Shown here: positions 55,240 through 64,000 of the stretch, in pieces
How the letters are laid out: the number at the start of each line of letters is the position of its first letter
How positions within the stretch are numbered: position 1 is the stretch's first letter
Assembly: GCF_001639145.1 (NCBI RefSeq)
Contig: NZ_LROY01000002.1
Coordinates: 1,272,501 to 1,336,500 of the forward strand
Source: Microbulbifer sp. Q7
GTDB taxonomy: Bacteria > Pseudomonadota > Gammaproteobacteria > Pseudomonadales > Cellvibrionaceae
Reading direction: 5' to 3'
DNA: 64,000 nt
Translations under genes and position numbers: made by a program
Notes under the pieces: generated by a model
Seen by the model: only the letters and a program-made list of their open reading frames with translations
What the model was told of the DNA's origin: nothing
Database searches by the model: none

Positions 55240-57246
55240 TCAGGCCTGCTCCTTGATCCGCGTGATTTCATCACGCAGCTTGGCGGCGGCCTCAAACTCC
55301 AGATTCTTGGCGTGATTGTACATCTGCTCTTCCAACTGTTCGATACGCGCCCAGCGCTGCTGATCGGTAAGGGGCTTCTGGTCGGCCTTGTACGCACCGC
55401 CCTTCTCCGCCACTTTGCGACGGGACTTGGGCACGCCCGGCGCCACCGCGCCCTCCAGGATATCCGCCACACTCTTGTGGATACCTTTCGGAGTAATCCC
55501 ATGTTCGACGTTGTGCGCCAGCTGTTTTTCCCGGCGACGCTGGGTCTCGTCGAGCGCTCGACGCATGGAATCGGTCACCTTGTCGGCGTAGAGAATCGCC
55601 CTGCCCTCGAGGTTACGGGCCGCACGGCCGATCGTCTGGATCAAGGAACGGTCTGAGCGCAGGAAACCCTCTTTGTCCGCATCGAAGATGGCCACCAGAG
55701 ACACCTCCGGCATGTCCAGACCCTCCCGCAGCAGGTTGATGCCCACCAGCACATCGAACTCACCAATACGCAGGTCACGGATGATCTCCACTCGCTCCAC
55801 CGTGTCGATATCGGAGTGCAGGTAGCGCACACGCACGCCGTTGTCGCGCAGGTAGTCGGTCAGGTCTTCAGCCATGCGCTTGGTGAGCACGGTAATCAAC
55901 ACCCGCTGATCCTTGGCCACGCAGCGGTGGATCTCCGACAGGGTATCGTCCACCTGTGTGGCCGCCGGGCGCACTTCCACTTCCGGGTCTACCAGCCCCG
56001 TCGGGCGAACCACCTGCTCAATCACGGCCCCTGCGTGCTCCGCCTCGTACTTGCCCGGCGTCGCAGAGACGAAAATGGTCTGCGGCGAGAGCGCTTCCCA
56101 TTCCTCAAATTTCATCGGGCGGTTATCCAGAGCGGATGGCAGGCGAAAACCGTATTCCACCAGTGTCTCTTTACGCGAGCGGTCCCCCCGGTACATGCCG
56201 CCAATTTGCGGCACCGTCACATGGCTCTCATCAATAAACAGCAGCGCATCGTGGGGCAGGTAATCAAACAATGTGGGCGGCGGCTGACCGGAATCGCGAC
56301 CGGACAGGTAGCGTGAATAGTTCTCAACCCCGTTGCAGTACCCGAGCTCCTGCATCATTTCCAGGTCGTAACGGGTGCGCTGCTCCAGCCGCTGCGCCTC
56401 CAGCAGCTTGTTGTTTTCGCGCAATTGCTTCAGGCGCTCCTCCAGCTCCTCCTTGATCTGGTCAATGGCCTTGACGATGGTTTCGCGGGGCGTCACGTAG
56501 TGTGATTTGGGGAAAATAGTGATACGCGGCACCTTGTGCAGCACTTCCCCGGTGAGGGGATCAAACAGGGTGATTTCTTCAATTTCTTCATCGAACAGGG
56601 AGAGGCGCACCGCCTCAAGATCCGAATCTGCCGGATAGATGTCGATGATGTCCCCGCGCACCCGATAGGTGGCGCGGCGGAAATCGGCGTCGTTGCGGGT
56701 GTACTGTAACTCCGCGAGACGCCGCAAGATGGTGCGCTGATCCACGATATCCCCGCGATCCAGGTGCAACACCATTTTCAGGTACTTGTCCGGGTCGCCC
56801 AGACCGTAGATGGCCGAAACCGTGGCCACCACAATGACGTCCTTGCGCTCGATCAGAGCCTTGGTGGCCGACAGGCGCATCTGCTCGATATGCTCATTCA
56901 CCGAGGCATCCTTCTCGATAAACGTATCGGAAGATGGCACGTAGGCTTCGGGCTGGTAGTAGTCGTAATATGAAACGAAGTATTCCACGGCGTTGCGCGG
57001 GAAGAATTCCTTCAGCTCACCGTAGAGCTGGGCCGCGAGGGTCTTGTTGTGCGCCATCACTATGGCGGGCCGCTGCACCTGGGCGATCACATTCGCCATG
57101 GTGAAGGTCTTGCCCGACCCGGTCACCCCGAGCAGGGTCTGGTGGGCGAGGCCGTCACCAATGCCCTCCACCAGAGACTCGATTGCGGCCGGCTGGTCAC
57201 CGGCCGGCTCGTATTTGCTCACCACCTCGAAGGGTCGCGTTTCCAT
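55240..57246 (-). CDS. uvrB: Excinuclease ABC subunit B
   Basis: 668 residues. The damage-verifying helicase of nucleotide excision repair. The P-loop is GVTGSGKTF (K46), the beta-hairpin region is [19 protein letters not shown], and the DEAD-like box is [13 protein letters not shown]. The C-terminal UVR motif for UvrC binding is [23 protein letters not shown]. The start [19 protein letters not shown] at 57246 is the conserved one; 33 extra open codons upstream are leader. A 15-base palindrome lies at 57271-57285. No LexA box was found. Confidence 0.97.
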   Translation of the reverse strand: METRPFEVVSKYEPAGDQPAAIESLVEGIGDGLAHQTLLGVTGSGKTFTMANVIAQVQRPAIVMAHNKTLAAQLYGELKEFFPRNAVEYFVSYYDYYQPEAYVPSSDTFIEKDASVNEHIEQMRLSATKALIERKDVIVVATVSAIYGLGDPDKYLKMVLHLDRGDIVDQRTILRRLAELQYTRNDADFRRATYRVRGDIIDIYPADSDLEAVRLSLFDEEIEEITLFDPLTGEVLHKVPRITIFPKSHYVTPRETIVKAIDQIKEELEERLKQLRENNKLLEAQRLEQRTRYDLEMMQELGYCNGVENYSRYLSGRDSGQPPPTLFDYLPHDALLFIDESHVTVPQIGGMYRGDRSRKETLVEYGFRLPSALDNRPMKFEEWEALSPQTIFVSATPGKYEAEHAGAVIEQVVRPTGLVDPEVEVRPAATQVDDTLSEIHRCVAKDQRVLITVLTKRMAEDLTDYLRDNGVRVRYLHSDIDTVERVEIIRDLRIGEFDVLVGINLLREGLDMPEVSLVAIFDADKEGFLRSDRSLIQTIGRAARNLEGRAILYADKVTDSMRRALDETQRRREKQLAHNVEHGITPKGIHKSVADILEGAVAPGVPKSRRKVAEKGGAYKADQKPLTDQQRWARIEQLEEQMYNHAKNLEFEAAAKLRDEITRIKEQA

Positions 57247-57270
57247 AAGCACTATCTCAACAACGATCCG

Positions 57271-57285
57271 CACGGGATACCCGTG
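57271..57285. promoter_or_regulatory. Palindrome in the uvrB leader
   Basis: CACGGGATACCCGTG has 6-base perfect arms, 25-39 bases before the uvrB ATG. It does not match the LexA consensus; its function is unknown. Confidence 0.45.
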
Positions 57286-57405
57286 TCTGTTAGCCCGAAA
57301 TTGTAGGCGGACGAGCACCTGTGCGACAAATATACCCTTCCACACTCAGTCACCGGCGAGAAAATAAACACTGCAAAATCAAAGGCTTATTTTTGAGTAA
57401 AAGGG

Positions 57406-57434
57406 TTGACCTGCTTTGGGCCGCTCTATAAGAT
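57406..57434 (+). promoter_or_regulatory. Sigma-70 promoter of the tRNA-Asn genes
   Basis: TTGACC and TAAGAT are separated by 17 bases. A G/C-rich discriminator (ACGCGCC) follows, as is usual for stringently controlled stable RNA promoters. The tRNA starts 46 bases after the -10. Confidence 0.8.
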
Positions 57435-57480
57435 ACGCGCCACCTGACCGGGACGGCTTTTGCAAGACCGATCAGACAGT

Positions 57481-57556
57481 TCCGCCTTAGCTCAGTTGGT
57501 AGAGCAAATGACTGTTAATCATTGGGTCGCTGGTTCGAGCCCAGCAGGCGGAGCCA
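57481..57556 (+). tRNA. tRNA-Asn (anticodon GTT), copy 1
   Basis: 76 bases with encoded CCA. The acceptor stem is TCCGCCT/AGGCGGA, the anticodon loop is CTGTTAA, and the T loop is TTCGAGC. It is identical to copy 2. Confidence 0.98.
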
Positions 57557-57561
57557 AATTC

Positions 57562-57597
57562 AAAATCCCCGCAGCCTTGAACGGCTACGGGGATTTT
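57562..57597 (+). terminator. Terminator after tRNA-Asn copy 1
   Basis: The stem AAAATCCCCG/CGGGGATTTT has an inner AGCC/GGCT pair. The T tract is short (TTTTATT), so read-through into copy 2 may occur. Confidence 0.8.
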
Positions 57598-57655
57598 ATT
57601 TAGAGCTATGCTCTCTCAGGGTCGCCTTCACCAAGAGGCCACCCTACCCCAAAAT

Positions 57656-57731
57656 TCCGCCTTAGCTCAGTTGGTAGAGCAAATGACTGTTAATCATTGG
57701 GTCGCTGGTTCGAGCCCAGCAGGCGGAGCCA
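57656..57731 (+). tRNA. tRNA-Asn (anticodon GTT), copy 2
   Basis: 76 bases, identical to copy 1, starting 175 bases after it. The duplicated stretch covers only the tRNA and a few flanking bases; the trailers and terminators differ. Confidence 0.98.
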
Positions 57732-57738
57732 AAAAATG

Positions 57739-57774
57739 AAACCCCGCACCTGAAAAGGTCGCGGGGTTTTCTTT
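57739..57774 (+). terminator. Terminator after tRNA-Asn copy 2
   Basis: The stem AAACCCCGC-ACCT / AGGT-GCGGGGTTTT, with one bulged C, is followed by T-rich DNA on the plus strand. Confidence 0.88.
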
Positions 57775-57800
57775 TGCCTGACGGAAAAAGAGAGACAGAA

Positions 57801-57832
57801 AAAGAAAAGGCCCCGCGGAATCCGCGAGGCCT
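57801..57832 (-). terminator. Terminator of the surface-sugar operon
   Basis: On the minus strand the G/C-rich stem AGGCC-CGCGG / CCGCG-GGCCT is followed by TTTCTTTTT, 50 bases after the stop of the WbpM-like gene. Confidence 0.85.
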
Positions 57833-57881
57833 GATCAACGTCACCCTGATCATTGAACTCAGGACACACGAGCCGGACACC

Positions 57882-59876
57882 TCAAACCTCGGGCAATTTT
57901 CCTTTCAAGCGCTGCTCCACCCCACTCCTGTCAGGTAGTGGCAACGCCTTCACTTCAGCACCACCAGCCGACAACAAAGCCGCATCACGCCCTCCCAATG
58001 ACTGGGCCCACACGGTATCCACCAGCGGCTGCTTCGGCGCGTAATCCTTTACCGCCTCGATCAGCAGCCGATGCACACTTTGCGCATCCTGCAGGGTACA
58101 GGCACTCCTCAGCTCTCCTAGCAACCGCTGCAGCTGCTCGCTGGGCAAACGCTCTTCCTCGGCGCGCATGATGGAGGGGTGATCGGTGCCCGCCACCTTA
58201 TCCCCCAGCAACAGTTCTTCGTACAACTTTTCACCGGGACGAAGCCCGGTAATCTGGATTTCAACATCGCCATCCGGGTTCGCTTCGTCGCGTACTGTGT
58301 GCCCCATAATCTGCACCAGACGACGGGCGATATCCAGGATACGCACGGGTTCACCCATATCCAGCACGAAAACCTCACCCTTACGCCCCATACTGCCCGC
58401 CTGCAGCACCAGCTGCGCAGCCTCAAGAATGGTCATAAAGAAGCGGGTCACCTTGGGGTGCGTGACGGTTACCGGGCCACCGGCGTTGATCTGGTCGGTA
58501 AACAGCGGAATGACCGAGCCCGAAGAGCCCAGCACATTGCCAAAGCGCACCATACACACCCGCGTCCGCCCGAACCGGCGACCAAAATCCTGACAGATCA
58601 ACTCCGCCAGGCGCTTGGTGGCCCCCATTACGTTGGTGGGTCGCACGGCCTTGTCCGTCGAAACCAGTACGAACTGCTCAACGCCGGAGGCTTCCGCCGC
58701 CTCGAGCACCGACAGGGTGCCGAGCACGTTGTTCTCGGCACCCTCCACGACATTCTGCTCCACCAGCGGAACATGTTTGTAGGCCGCCGCGTGGTATATG
58801 GTTTGCACCTGGAAAGCGCTGATGATCTCGGCGACCCGGGCGCGGTTGCGCACGTCCCCCAGCAGTGGCGTCACCTCGACAGTAAGATTTTCATCCTGTC
58901 GCTGCTGACACAGCTCGCGCTCAATCTGGTACAGGGAAAATTCAGACGCCTCCAGCATGATCAGCTTTGCTGGCCCCCACTGGACAATCTGTCGACACAG
59001 CTCAGAACCGATGGAGCCTCCGGCCCCGGTAACCAACACAACCTTGTCTGTAATCGAGGCGGAAACAAGATTCTTCTGTGGCTCCACGGGAGCCCGCCCC
59101 AAGATGTTTTCATAAATCTGGGAGACATCCGACACACGGCCGGCACCATCGACCAGCTCTTCCATACCCGGAACCACTTTCACCACCACACCGCGCTCAC
59201 GCAGGCCGCGAGTGATTTCTCGCCGACGACGCTTGGGAACACCGGGCATGGCTAGCAGCACTTCAGCAATATCCCGCTCGGCAATAACCTCAAGAATTTT
59301 TGCCGGGCTGTAGACCAGAACGCCGTCGATCAGCGTATTTTGCTTGGAAGCGTTGTCATCAAAGAAGGCCACGGTTTTGTAGGTTTCACCGTGAATCAGG
59401 CCCTTGTAGAGCTGCAGGCCAGCGGTACCGGCACCGTAAATGGCCACCCGGGTTTTATGAATTTCAAGGGCCATCTGGTAATAGACACGCACCAACCAGC
59501 GGGAGCCACCCACAGTGATCAATGCAAAGCACCAGTAAATGACAGGAACCGAGCGCGGTACCCCGGCGTAGGTAAGGTAGGATGCAACCGCCAGCACCAC
59601 CGCAGACGCCGTCACCCCCTGCAGAACGGCCACCAGAGCCTGCTGCCCCATATAGCGGATAACAGTGCGGTAGAGTCCCAGACGCAGGAAGATAAAGCTG
59701 CTGGAGACCAGGGTCAGCCCGAGGCAGAGCGCCATTTCGGGCTCGGCGATCAATGCCGCACCATCAAAGCGAATGGTCATCGCCAGCAGGAATGCCGTGG
59801 TCAGCATTAGCAGGTCGTAACACACCATCAGCACTGGCTTGTAGTTCTTTTGTGCGGCCTTGTAAAAGCGCTTCAC
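57882..59876 (-). CDS. WbpM/CapD-type nucleoside-diphosphate sugar 4,6-dehydratase
   Basis: 664 residues. Four membrane helices in the first 120 residues precede a first Rossmann-like domain (RVAIYGAGTAGLQLYKGL). The catalytic SDR domain follows (VVLVTGAGGSIGSELCRQIV). The usual SDR tyrosine of YxxxK is methionine here (NVMGATKRLAE), as in WbpM and its relatives. It probably makes a UDP-4-keto-6-deoxyhexose for the first sugar of an O-antigen or capsule. It is the last gene of an operon with the sugar transferase (80 bases upstream) and the SDR epimerase. Confidence 0.94.
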   Translation of the reverse strand: MKRFYKAAQKNYKPVLMVCYDLLMLTTAFLLAMTIRFDGAALIAEPEMALCLGLTLVSSSFIFLRLGLYRTVIRYMGQQALVAVLQGVTASAVVLAVASYLTYAGVPRSVPVIYWCFALITVGGSRWLVRVYYQMALEIHKTRVAIYGAGTAGLQLYKGLIHGETYKTVAFFDDNASKQNTLIDGVLVYSPAKILEVIAERDIAEVLLAMPGVPKRRRREITRGLRERGVVVKVVPGMEELVDGAGRVSDVSQIYENILGRAPVEPQKNLVSASITDKVVLVTGAGGSIGSELCRQIVQWGPAKLIMLEASEFSLYQIERELCQQRQDENLTVEVTPLLGDVRNRARVAEIISAFQVQTIYHAAAYKHVPLVEQNVVEGAENNVLGTLSVLEAAEASGVEQFVLVSTDKAVRPTNVMGATKRLAELICQDFGRRFGRTRVCMVRFGNVLGSSGSVIPLFTDQINAGGPVTVTHPKVTRFFMTILEAAQLVLQAGSMGRKGEVFVLDMGEPVRILDIARRLVQIMGHTVRDEANPDGDVEIQITGLRPGEKLYEELLLGDKVAGTDHPSIMRAEEERLPSEQLQRLLGELRSACTLQDAQSVHRLLIEAVKDYAPKQPLVDTVWAQSLGGRDAALLSAGGAEVKALPLPDRSGVEQRLKGKLPEV

Positions 59877-59956
59877 GATTCCCCCGATACGATCCGCTTC
59901 CGAATCCTTTTGATTTATTTACTACCCCAGTAAATTCTGCCCATCCCGTGGGACCT

Positions 59957-60850
59957 TCACAGCAACCCGGATACTACCAGAAGTACCGCCAGCAATGACG
60001 TGCTCAGCATCACGACCAACTCGATAAGCAGCGACGTCTTTACACCGTATTTCAAGGCCATCTGCTGATAAAGGTGCTGGCGATGCGCCTCCCACCAGCG
60101 CTCCCCTCTCACCATCCGCAGCATCAGCGTGGCCGTTGCATCCAGCCAGAACGGACAAAAAATCAACAGTGGTACCAACCAGTGGAATGCCCCCTGCTGC
60201 CAGCCACTGAGCCCGATGGCAAAAGCCGCCAAGCCGATGCTGGTCGACCCTGCATCCCCAAGAAAAATTCGCGCCTGCGGCCAATTGTAGTACAAGAAAA
60301 CGACACTACAGGACGCCAGCAGCAAACATACACCCGCCAACTCAAAGGCGCCGCCCCAGAAACTAATTAACCCCAGTGCAGCAAAACCGATCGTCGTCAT
60401 GCTGCCGGCGAAACCGTCCATCCCGTCCATAAAGTTGTACAGGTTGATCGTCCAGATACCCCCAATTACCAGAGGAATCCACACCAGCCAATGAGCCAAC
60501 TCCGGCGTCAGGCCATACAACACCAGCAAGACGGACAGACAATGGACACTAAACCGGCTTCTAGCATTCAGGGGGCGGAGATCGTCGAACAGAGAGATCG
60601 AAAACAGCGCAACAAATGCCAAACCGATCGGCGGCGAGATGGGTAGCGGGCCAACCAATAACCCGACTGCCACACCGGAAATCACGGCCCAACCACCAGT
60701 GCGCGGCACCGGGGCTTCATGCAGGGAACGATGGTTTGGCGTGTCCAGCGCCAACTGGCCGAGGCGCGTCAGCAGCAACCACAAAACGGATGTGGTGACA
60801 GCAAATCCCACAATTATTGGTACCAACCAGCTCCCGAGGAGTCCGCTCAT
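59957..60850 (-). CDS. WecA/WbpL-type sugar-phosphate transferase (glycosyltransferase 4)
   Basis: 297 residues with about nine to ten membrane helices. It starts polymer synthesis by moving a sugar-1-phosphate from a UDP-sugar to undecaprenyl phosphate. Active-site motifs are FDDLRPL, NLYNFMDGMDG, FLGDAGSTSIG and the cytoplasmic HRQHLYQQM. DTPNHRSLHEAPVPRTGG near the start is the N-terminal family motif. The ATG directly follows the epimerase stop (TAGATG), so the two are coupled. Confidence 0.95.
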   Translation of the reverse strand: MSGLLGSWLVPIIVGFAVTTSVLWLLLTRLGQLALDTPNHRSLHEAPVPRTGGWAVISGVAVGLLVGPLPISPPIGLAFVALFSISLFDDLRPLNARSRFSVHCLSVLLVLYGLTPELAHWLVWIPLVIGGIWTINLYNFMDGMDGFAGSMTTIGFAALGLISFWGGAFELAGVCLLLASCSVVFLYYNWPQARIFLGDAGSTSIGLAAFAIGLSGWQQGAFHWLVPLLIFCPFWLDATATLMLRMVRGERWWEAHRQHLYQQMALKYGVKTSLLIELVVMLSTSLLAVLLVVSGLL

Positions 60851-61792
60851 CTAACCCTCCCCCAGGAATTGATCGTATCGCTGTAGCGGCTGCCAGTTGA
60901 GCCGCCTTTTCAGGCGCTGCGCACTATAAATCTCGCTACGCTGCAGATCAACAAAACCTGTCTTAACACCCAAAAATGACAAAAACCTAAACGGCAGTAG
61001 CAGCAGATCCGCAAACAGCTGACTGCTTACTACCCGCCGCCCACTGGCTGCGGCACCAACCAGCGCCAGGTTGTAATACCCTGGCTCGGCGACAACAAAG
61101 GTTTCTCCCCGACACTCCGATCGGCCGACGGCCAAGATCGCCGCCAGCAGATCCTCCAGCGCTACGACGCTGCGGTACCCGGTCGCCGGGACAATTGGCA
61201 ACAGCGAGCACCAGGCGCGAAGCCGGGACCTCAGTGAAATGGCACGCTTGGAGGGCAAAGCGCCAGTAGCGGATGAGTCAGCAACGACAACTCCACAATC
61301 TCCATAAACGGCCGCGGGGCGCAATACGTTGACACGGGTTTTGCCAGCGCAGGCAAGCAGCAACCGTTCTGCATGCCACTTGCTGGCCCCATATGGGTCC
61401 GTTGCCGGCACACCGCCCTCTTCCGTCACTACCTCTCCTGCAGGCGCCATTACCGCCTTGATACTGGACAGGTATAAAAACTGCTCGACTTCTGCAGCCT
61501 CTGCCAGCTTCAGTAACGCTTCCGGCAAGGTGCAATTCAGACGGCGCGCCAGCTCGGGCCTGCGATAGCAATCTCGCGGCGACGCCAAGCCTGCCGCATA
61601 GACCACAATGTCGCCAGGCTCAAACAGACCGGAGAACGAAGCAGCATCAAAGGCAGTGTTCTGGTGATGATCACAGTGGGACGGGCCAGACGCGTGACGG
61701 GAAATGGACAGCACCGGGACTCCGGCACTCACCAGATAACCGCACAACGCCGAGCCTATATAGCCGGAACTTCCAATTACCACCCACCGCAT
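60851..61792 (-). CDS. NAD-dependent epimerase/dehydratase (extended SDR)
   Basis: 313 residues. The nucleotide-binding GSSGYIGSALCGYLV lies at the start and the catalytic Y-x3-K in DPYGASKWHAERLLL. It matches the UDP-glucose 4-epimerase/WbpV/WbpK-like group, which reduces the 4-keto sugar made by WbpM-type enzymes. The C-terminal part (SEIYSAQRLKRRLNWQPLQRYDQFL) is typical of that group. It is the first gene of the three-gene surface-sugar operon. The exact sugar is unknown; UDP-QuiNAc or UDP-FucNAc would fit. Confidence 0.92.
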   Translation of the reverse strand: MRWVVIGSSGYIGSALCGYLVSAGVPVLSISRHASGPSHCDHHQNTAFDAASFSGLFEPGDIVVYAAGLASPRDCYRRPELARRLNCTLPEALLKLAEAAEVEQFLYLSSIKAVMAPAGEVVTEEGGVPATDPYGASKWHAERLLLACAGKTRVNVLRPAAVYGDCGVVVADSSATGALPSKRAISLRSRLRAWCSLLPIVPATGYRSVVALEDLLAAILAVGRSECRGETFVVAEPGYYNLALVGAAASGRRVVSSQLFADLLLLPFRFLSFLGVKTGFVDLQRSEIYSAQRLKRRLNWQPLQRYDQFLGEG

Positions 61793-61843
61793 CTTGCGAT
61801 TCTTGACCTCTCAATCTTCGGGCACGCATTGCGCACGCCATCA

Positions 61844-61875
61844 AAAAAAAGACAGCGCCGAAGCGCTGCCTTTTC
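61844..61875 (-). terminator. Terminator of the comEA-like gene
   Basis: On the minus strand GGCAGCGC TTCG GCGCTGTC is followed by eight T residues. UUCG is a very stable tetraloop. Confidence 0.95.
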
Positions 61876-61881
61876 AAATAC

Positions 61882-62178
61882 CTACAGCTGAATACGATCC
61901 TTGTTTTTCTCAAGCGTGGCCAGCCCGATACCCTTGACCTCCAGCAGCTGGTCTACGCTGGAAAATTCACCGATGGATTCACGGTACTTCACGATCAGCT
62001 CTGCTTTCGCGGGACCGACACCCTCCAGCGAGGCAGACAACTCCTCCGCGCTCGCCGTATTCAGGTTTACCTGAACCTGCTCCTGCGTGACCACTTCGTC
62101 TGCGCTGGCCAACTGAGCATTAGCCAGTAACAGAAAAACGGCAAACAGTGCAGTGAGCGGGAATCGAAAAAAATTCAT
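61882..62178 (-). CDS. ComEA-like helix-hairpin-helix protein
   Basis: 98 residues: a signal peptide (LTALFAVFLLLANAQLASA), then a tandem helix-hairpin-helix domain. The domain is recognised from VNLNTASAEELSASLEGVGPAKAELIVKYRESIGEFSSVDQLLEVKGIGLATLEKNKDRI. It probably binds DNA in the periplasm during uptake. A gene of this type beside the WbpM gene is also known in Pseudomonas. A single-gene unit with a UUCG terminator. Confidence 0.93.
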   Translation of the reverse strand: MNFFRFPLTALFAVFLLLANAQLASADEVVTQEQVQVNLNTASAEELSASLEGVGPAKAELIVKYRESIGEFSSVDQLLEVKGIGLATLEKNKDRIQL

Positions 62179-62339
62179 GGCAAAATCCTTTTATTGGTTA
62201 ACAGGTAGTCTTCACTCCGTGGGACCACAAACCTCCCCATGCGCGTGCGACTTTACCAGTTATTTCCCTGAATTTAAGCGATCTGCCGTTACACGCCATT
62301 ACACACACATACAGCCCGTCACAAACTGGCACGCACGTA

Positions 62340-63056
62340 TTATGCAGACGGCTTTTCAATATCGCGCACAATCGCTCTCAGTGCTGCAGCCGGATCTTCC
62401 GCTGCAGTAATGGGGCGGCCAATCACCAGGTAATCGGACCCATTACGCAATGCATCTACCGGAGTGACAATTCTGCGCTGGTCGCCAGCGTCCGCGCCGG
62501 CCGGTCGGATGCCCGGTGTTACCAGCTTGAACTCAGAACCACATGCTGCTTTTAGCGCTTCCGCTTCCTGCGCCGAACATACTACGCCGTCCAGCCCACT
62601 GACTTTCGCCAGTTCGGCCAGCGCCACCACCTGCTCCTTCAGTGGCCTGTTCACACCCACGGGGGCCAACTCATCCTCCGCGGTGCTGGTCAGTACGGTC
62701 ACCCCAATCAGTAGTGGACGGTTTACGCCGAGAGGGGCCAGCGCATCTGCGGCAGCGCGCATCATCCGCTCCCCGCCACTGGCATGCACATTGACCATCC
62801 ACACACCGAGGTTGGCTGCCGCACGCACCGCAGCGGCGACCGTATTGGGGATGTCGTGGAATTTCAGATCCAGGAACACCTGGAAACCGGATTGCACCAA
62901 GCTGCGCACCAGATCCGGTCCGGCAATGGTAAACAGCTCCTTGCCAACTTTGACACGACACACCGCAGGATCCAGCTGCGCAGCCATTGCCAAGGCTGCT
63001 TCTGCCGTATCGTAATCCAGCGCCACGATTACCGGGGAAGATACAGAGTCAGTCAA
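62340..63056 (-). CDS. pyrF: Orotidine 5'-phosphate decarboxylase
   Basis: 238 residues. It makes UMP from OMP, the last step of pyrimidine synthesis. The catalytic lysine is in [12 protein letters not shown]. Other conserved parts are [33 protein letters not shown] and LVTPGIRP. I use the TTG at 63056, which has GAGG six bases upstream; the TTG at 63068 overlaps that ribosome site and has none of its own. It lies 53 bases after lapB, probably in one transcript. Confidence 0.96.
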   Translation of the reverse strand: MTDSVSSPVIVALDYDTAEAALAMAAQLDPAVCRVKVGKELFTIAGPDLVRSLVQSGFQVFLDLKFHDIPNTVAAAVRAAANLGVWMVNVHASGGERMMRAAADALAPLGVNRPLLIGVTVLTSTAEDELAPVGVNRPLKEQVVALAELAKVSGLDGVVCSAQEAEALKAACGSEFKLVTPGIRPAGADAGDQRRIVTPVDALRNGSDYLVIGRPITAAEDPAAALRAIVRDIEKPSA

Positions 63057-63109
63057 TGAACACCTCAAAATTAAAGAAAAGAAGAAACGGCAGCGTGCGC
63101 AACCGGCGA

Positions 63110-64000
63110 TTACTCGCCTTCGATGCCCTTGACGGAGCGCACGCTATCCCAACGCTTGCAGCTGGGGCAAAGCCAATGCAGCTGGTTGCCGGAAAACCCG
63201 CAGCTGTTACAACGGTAATGGGGACGGCTGGCAATCAGCTGGTCAATCAGGTTTTTCAGGAGAAACAGATTCTCACGGGCGCGACCCTGGGTGCTGTCGA
63301 CATGCAGGTCCAGAAAATGCCCGAGTCCGCGCAAAGACGGCCGAATCGCCAGTTGCTTGCCGATAAAGGCCGCCGCATCCGCTTCGCTTTGCTGCTGATG
63401 AATGCGCTCGGTCAGGGCAATAAGAACACTGTTTGAGGGGTGCTCCTTGAGGAGACGCTCCAGATAAGCCACCAGGCCACTCTCGTCACCCAGCGCCTCG
63501 TAACAAGTAATCAAAAGCTCAAGAATTTCCGGAATATAATCCGGGCTCTGACGCGGAATCCGCTCCAGAACCTTGATCGCCTCCCTGGAGTGCCCAAGCA
63601 AGTGCTCCAGACGGCCGAGCAACAGGTTGGCACGCACCGAATGGCGGTCGTAACCCAATGCAGCATCAATATGCTTGCGTGCACTGAGGTAATCTTTGCC
63701 ATTGATGGCTTCTTCCGCCAGCTCGCAGCAAAAGTGCGCCTGCACTGGCGCCCACTCTTCAGGAAGACGCTTGAAGCGGCGCCCATGCAACAGATTGACC
63801 GCATGAATCGCCTTGGCCCACTCTCGCTCATCCCGATAGACCTCTACCAGATATTCGAGACTGGTGCTGCGCAATTCGGAGGACGTTTCGACCAGCTCCT
63901 GCAGCAGACGCTCGGCACGATCCAACCAGCCAGCCGCAATATAGTCCCGGGCCAGCTCCAGTTGTGCCTTTTGCTGACTGATACGATTCAGGCTCGGACG
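63110..64000 (-). CDS. lapB: LapB (YciM) lipopolysaccharide assembly regulator, 5' end cut
   Basis: At least 296 residues; the start lies beyond the window end, and the frame is open to base 64000 ([25 protein letters not shown] continues upstream of the first internal start). Tetratricopeptide repeats run through the protein, and it ends with a rubredoxin-type zinc site, [26 protein letters not shown], as in E. coli LapB. LapB promotes FtsH-dependent degradation of LpxC to limit LPS synthesis. Its place before pyrF is the usual one. The N-terminal membrane anchor is not visible. Confidence 0.93.
   Translation of the reverse strand, partial: RPSLNRISQQKAQLELARDYIAAGWLDRAERLLQELVETSSELRSTSLEYLVEVYRDEREWAKAIHAVNLLHGRRFKRLPEEWAPVQAHFCCELAEEAINGKDYLSARKHIDAALGYDRHSVRANLLLGRLEHLLGHSREAIKVLERIPRQSPDYIPEILELLITCYEALGDESGLVAYLERLLKEHPSNSVLIALTERIHQQQSEADAAAFIGKQLAIRPSLRGLGHFLDLHVDSTQGRARENLFLLKNLIDQLIASRPHYRCNSCGFSGNQLHWLCPSCKRWDSVRSVKGIEGE

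Noticed and set aside
57247..57345. LexA box upstream of uvrB
   Set aside because: No CTGT-N8-ACAG pattern is present; ACAG at the candidate site is preceded by TATA rather than CTGT.
62660..62740. Possible internal duplication in PyrF (APLGVNRPL and APVGVNRPL)
   Set aside because: The underlying codons differ and the region is naturally variable in PyrF, so convergence is as likely.

Overview
The window is chromosomal DNA from a gammaproteobacterium. Gene content and order (thrS-infC-rpmI-rplT-pheS-pheT-ihfA-MerR, and lapB-pyrF-comEA beside a WbpM-like gene and uvrB) point to the Pseudomonas/Cellvibrio side of the class. A marine Cellvibrionales member such as Microbulbifer is my best guess, made by inference from gene content only. 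Genes are tightly packed, with G/C-rich codon use, except in one A/T-rich island.

Layout. 0.2-5.1 kb: an Lrp/AsnC regulator, a DUF2905 membrane protein, a secreted YtcJ-type amidohydrolase and a lipoprotein M3 metallopeptidase. 5.4-10.5 kb: a glutathione transferase, class II DAHP synthase, aromatic aminotransferase and MarR regulator, with maiA divergent; these are aromatic amino acid genes. 10.5-16.6 kb: an MscS channel coupled to a 2OG-Fe(II) dioxygenase, a LEA2 lipoprotein, a three-gene ECF sigma factor operon, a DUF924 protein and SOS-type yebG. 16.7-22.6 kb: a MAPEG protein, a pair of secreted amidohydrolases, a small secreted protein, YchJ and ppnN. 22.6-30.8 kb: one operon glyA-sdaA-gcvT-gcvH-gcvP for serine/glycine breakdown, with a divergent LysR regulator. 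30.8-36.3 kb: truC, an ElaA acetyltransferase, a SRAP protein, a cupin, kynureninase, an exported alpha/beta hydrolase and a DUF4442 protein.

36.3-40.0 kb is the accessory part: an A/T-rich island beside tRNA-Pro. It holds two overlapping genes, a small helical protein and an 851-residue protein. The large protein joins a ParA/MinD-like ATPase domain with a variant P-loop (KGGQARS) to a second, canonical P-loop ATPase (GRKGTGKT) and probably a C-terminal winged helix. I regard this as the best candidate for an undescribed, possibly anti-phage, system.

40.0-48.2 kb is core translation: tRNA-Pro, a MerR protein, ihfA, pheT, pheS, rplT, rpmI, infC (probable AUU start), thrS and tRNA-Val. 48.6-53.9 kb: an EamA transporter, then a four-gene operon (circularly permuted ATP-grasp, alpha-E, transglutaminase, Anbu-type proteasome homologue) behind a consensus sigma-54 promoter. 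53.9-57.7 kb: trhP (U32 peptidase family), uvrB and two identical tRNA-Asn genes. 57.9-64.0 kb: a surface-sugar operon (SDR epimerase, WecA/WbpL-type transferase, WbpM-type dehydratase), a ComEA-like protein, pyrF and a lapB cut by the window end.

No CRISPR array, insertion sequence, rRNA or integrase gene was seen.
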